Source: CAYNZP01 sp964401835 (lineage in GTDB: Bacteria; Planctomycetota; Phycisphaerae; SM23-33). Taken from it: 64,000 nt of DNA. The notes below the pieces were generated by a model. That model was not told where the DNA came from. It ran no database searches and saw nothing but the letters and a program-made list of their open reading frames with translations. Of this stretch, positions 62,469 to 64,000 are shown one piece after another. A program made the position numbers and the translations under genes. Within the stretch, counting starts at the first letter, position 1; every line of letters starts with the position of its first letter. The stretch is from positions 133,232 through 197,231 of the forward strand of contig CAYNZP010000004.1 in NCBI GenBank assembly GCA_964401835.1. The letters run 5' to 3'.

Positions 62469-63744
62469 AGACTGCCCTGTCGCCGAGGCTTTCTTCTATC
62501 CTCAGCAGTTGGTTGTACTTACAGACGCGGTCGGTCCGGCTGGCCGAGCCGGTCTTGATCTGGCCGGTGTTCTTGGCCACGCAGATGTCCGCGATGGCGG
62601 TATCTTCGGTTTCGCCGCTGCGGTGGCTGACAACTGCGGTGTCGCCGTTGTCCATCGCCAAGTCGATCGCCGCGAATGTTTCGGTCAGCGTGCCGATCTG
62701 GTTGACCTTGATGAGAATGCTGTTGCCGCAATTCTCGTCGATGCCGCGCTGCAGGAACTTAACATTGGTAACGAACAGGTCGTCGCCGACGAGCTGAATC
62801 TTGTCGCCGAGTTTTTCGGTAAGCTTTGCCCAGCCGGCCCAGTCGTTTTCGTCAAGCCCGTCTTCGATGCTGCGGATCGGATACTTGTCGCACCAGTCGC
62901 ACCAGATATCGATCATTTCTTCGCTGGTGGCGTAGCGGTCCGGGTCGGACTTGAAGAAGCGGTAGCCTTCCTTGCCGGCTTCGGCTGCTTCGTTGGCAAG
63001 TTCGCTGGCCGCCGGGTCAAGTGCCAGCCAGATATCCTCGCCGGGTTTGTAGCCGGCAGCCTCGATGGCCTGCAGGATTAGCTCGGGTGCTTCGTCGTTG
63101 CTCTTGAGGCTCGGGGCGTAGCCCCCTTCGTCGCCGACCGCGGTATTGTAGCCCTTGTTTTTCAGTACGGTCTTGAGTGCGTGGAAAACTTCCGCGCCCA
63201 TCCGCAGGCCTTCGGAGAAGCTGCTTGCACCCCACGGCTGGACCATGAATTCCTGGAAGTCTACCGTGCCGTCAGCGTGCTTGCCGCCGTTAATAATATT
63301 CATCATCGGCACCGGCAGGGTAACGGCATCGTCGCCGCCGAGATACGCGAACAGTTCCTGGCCGCTGGCGATAGCCGCCGCCTGTGCGGTAGCCATCGAC
63401 ACGCCGAGAATGGCGTTGGCGCCGAAGTTGCTCTTATTCTCCGTGCCGTCAGCAGCGAGCATGGCGTTGTCTACTTCTTCCTGGGCTATGGCGTCTTTGC
63501 CGATGACCGTCTCGGCCAGTTCGTTGTTAACGTGGCCGACAGCCTTCAATACGCCCTTGCCGAGGTATACGCTCTTGTCGCCGTCGCGCAGTTCGACAGC
63601 CTCGTTTTCGCCAGTGCTGGCGCCGCTGGGTACGGCGGCCCGGCCGAGTATGCCGTTTTCGAGAACTACATCGACCTCGACCGTCGGGTTGCCGCGCGAG
63701 TCGAGTATCTGACGACCTTTGATTTGTTTGATCTTAGTTGACAT
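62440..63744 (-). CDS. eno: Enolase (phosphopyruvate hydratase)
   Basis: 434 residues, typical. It begins MSTKIKQIKGRQILDSRGNP and contains VPSGASTGENEAVELRDGD, MNIINGGKHADGTVDFQEFM, SIEDGLDENDW, LVGDDLFVTN and SHRSGETEDTAIAD. Enolase converts 2-phosphoglycerate to phosphoenolpyruvate; Mg ligands and the catalytic Lys in KVNQIGTLTET are present. AGGAAAG lies 7 bases before the ATG. It is translated ahead of the FtsB-like gene, which overlaps its 3' end. Confidence 0.98.
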   Translation of the reverse strand: MSTKIKQIKGRQILDSRGNPTVEVDVVLENGILGRAAVPSGASTGENEAVELRDGDKSVYLGKGVLKAVGHVNNELAETVIGKDAIAQEEVDNAMLAADGTENKSNFGANAILGVSMATAQAAAIASGQELFAYLGGDDAVTLPVPMMNIINGGKHADGTVDFQEFMVQPWGASSFSEGLRMGAEVFHALKTVLKNKGYNTAVGDEGGYAPSLKSNDEAPELILQAIEAAGYKPGEDIWLALDPAASELANEAAEAGKEGYRFFKSDPDRYATSEEMIDIWCDWCDKYPIRSIEDGLDENDWAGWAKLTEKLGDKIQLVGDDLFVTNVKFLQRGIDENCGNSILIKVNQIGTLTETFAAIDLAMDNGDTAVVSHRSGETEDTAIADICVAKNTGQIKTGSASRTDRVCKYNQLLRIEESLGDRAVYGSSTWNKG

Positions 63745-63882
63745 CTGGTACTTTCCTTTACCTTTCTATCGAGTTTCCGAACCTTTTTTCCTTAGCGTAA
63801 ACTCACCCGTTGCGGACAGAACCGGCCATGATACTGATATCTCCGCTACTGGCTACTAAAAAAGCTGCCCCGTTTGCTAAAA

Positions 63883-63992
63883 GTGCCCAAAGCTGCCGAA
63901 AGCTGCCCAAAACTGCCCGAAACTGCCCAATTCTGCCCGATTCTGCCCAGTTCTGCCCAGTTCTGCCCAAAACTGCCCAAAACTGCCCAGTT
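63883..63992. repeat. Tandem repeat of eleven 10-bp units upstream of eno
   Basis: Eleven units with consensus CTGCCCAAAA run without gap, each exactly 10 bases, from 63883 to 63992. The CTGCC core is constant in ten copies (the first reads GTGCC) and the last three or four bases vary between AAA, ATT and GTT. A degenerate copy starts at 63865. On the minus strand the unit reads GGGCAG + TTTT/AATT/AACT. It lies about 140 bases upstream of the eno start. The rest of the gap 63745-63864 holds no recognised gene. Confidence 0.85.
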
Positions 63993-64000
63993 TTAAAAAA

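Noticed and set aside
63865..63992. CRISPR array
   Set aside because: The unit is 10 bases with no spacers and no cas genes are nearby; it is a simple tandem repeat.

Overview
The window looks like chromosomal DNA of a member of the Planctomycetota, probably class Phycisphaerae. This rests on gene content, not on a database search. There is an LptD-type outer-membrane protein, a secreted TPR / VWA / ExbB-ExbD cluster, a long sigma factor fused to extra helix-turn-helix domains, a HEXXH peptidase-like secreted protein, and an unusually continuous block of translation and transcription genes. No plasmid, phage, transposase, CRISPR or defence genes were recognised, and there are no rRNA genes.

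Region by region. (1) 1-2312: mostly small accessory genes on the minus strand: a GNAT fragment, a DUF3795 protein, two membrane proteins and an MGMT-like protein lacking the catalytic cysteine. (2) 2404-11943: envelope and housekeeping genes: LptD, an L,D-transpeptidase, 5-formyl-THF cyclo-ligase, RarA, and a large fusion of a GlmU-like nucleotidyltransferase with a galactokinase-like GHMP kinase. (3) 12028-13925: glmS with its own terminator. (4) 14002-47091: about 33 kb of co-directional genes. A strong promoter leads into tRNA-Thr, tuf, rpmG, tRNA-Trp, secE, nusG, rplK, rplA, rplJ, rplL, rpoB, rpoC, rpsL and rpsG. A hairpin-rich gap follows, then fusA. A second promoter precedes rpsJ and the merged S10, spc and alpha operons through secY, adk, map, rpmJ, rpsM, rpsK, rpsD, rpoA and rplQ, ending at a terminator. 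infA is not seen. (5) 47090-49935: HIT protein, flavin reductase-like protein, processive GT2 glycosyltransferase, tRNA-Leu. (6) 50128-56875: VWA, TPR, ExbB, two ExbD and a 986-residue TPR protein, apparently one operon. (7) 56914-61903: tRNA-Cys, a secreted protein with a CX4CH motif, a membrane protein, the HTH-fused sigma factor and a HEXXH protein. (8) 61926-64000, minus strand: enolase overlapping an FtsB/DivIC-like gene, with an eleven-copy 10-bp tandem repeat upstream of enolase.

How the genes work together. The central block builds the ribosome, RNA polymerase core, elongation factors and Sec translocon. Its ribosomal proteins L33, L36, S14 and S4 are all of the cysteine-containing type, as is the adenylate kinase LID. 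LptD, GlmS, the L,D-transpeptidase and the nucleotidyltransferase/kinase fusion point to an outer membrane, a peptidoglycan layer and nucleotide-sugar salvage. The ExbB/ExbD cluster suggests a proton-motive-force-driven machine acting across the periplasm on secreted TPR and VWA proteins; that role is inference.

Five promoter-like sites (2449, 14002, 31230, 56914 and, more weakly, 47090) share a 16-bp spacer. The most unusual items are the kinase/nucleotidyltransferase fusion, the fused sigma factor, the cysteine-less MGMT homologue, SecY with an N-terminal extension, the hairpin-rich leader before fusA, and the period-10 repeat at the end.
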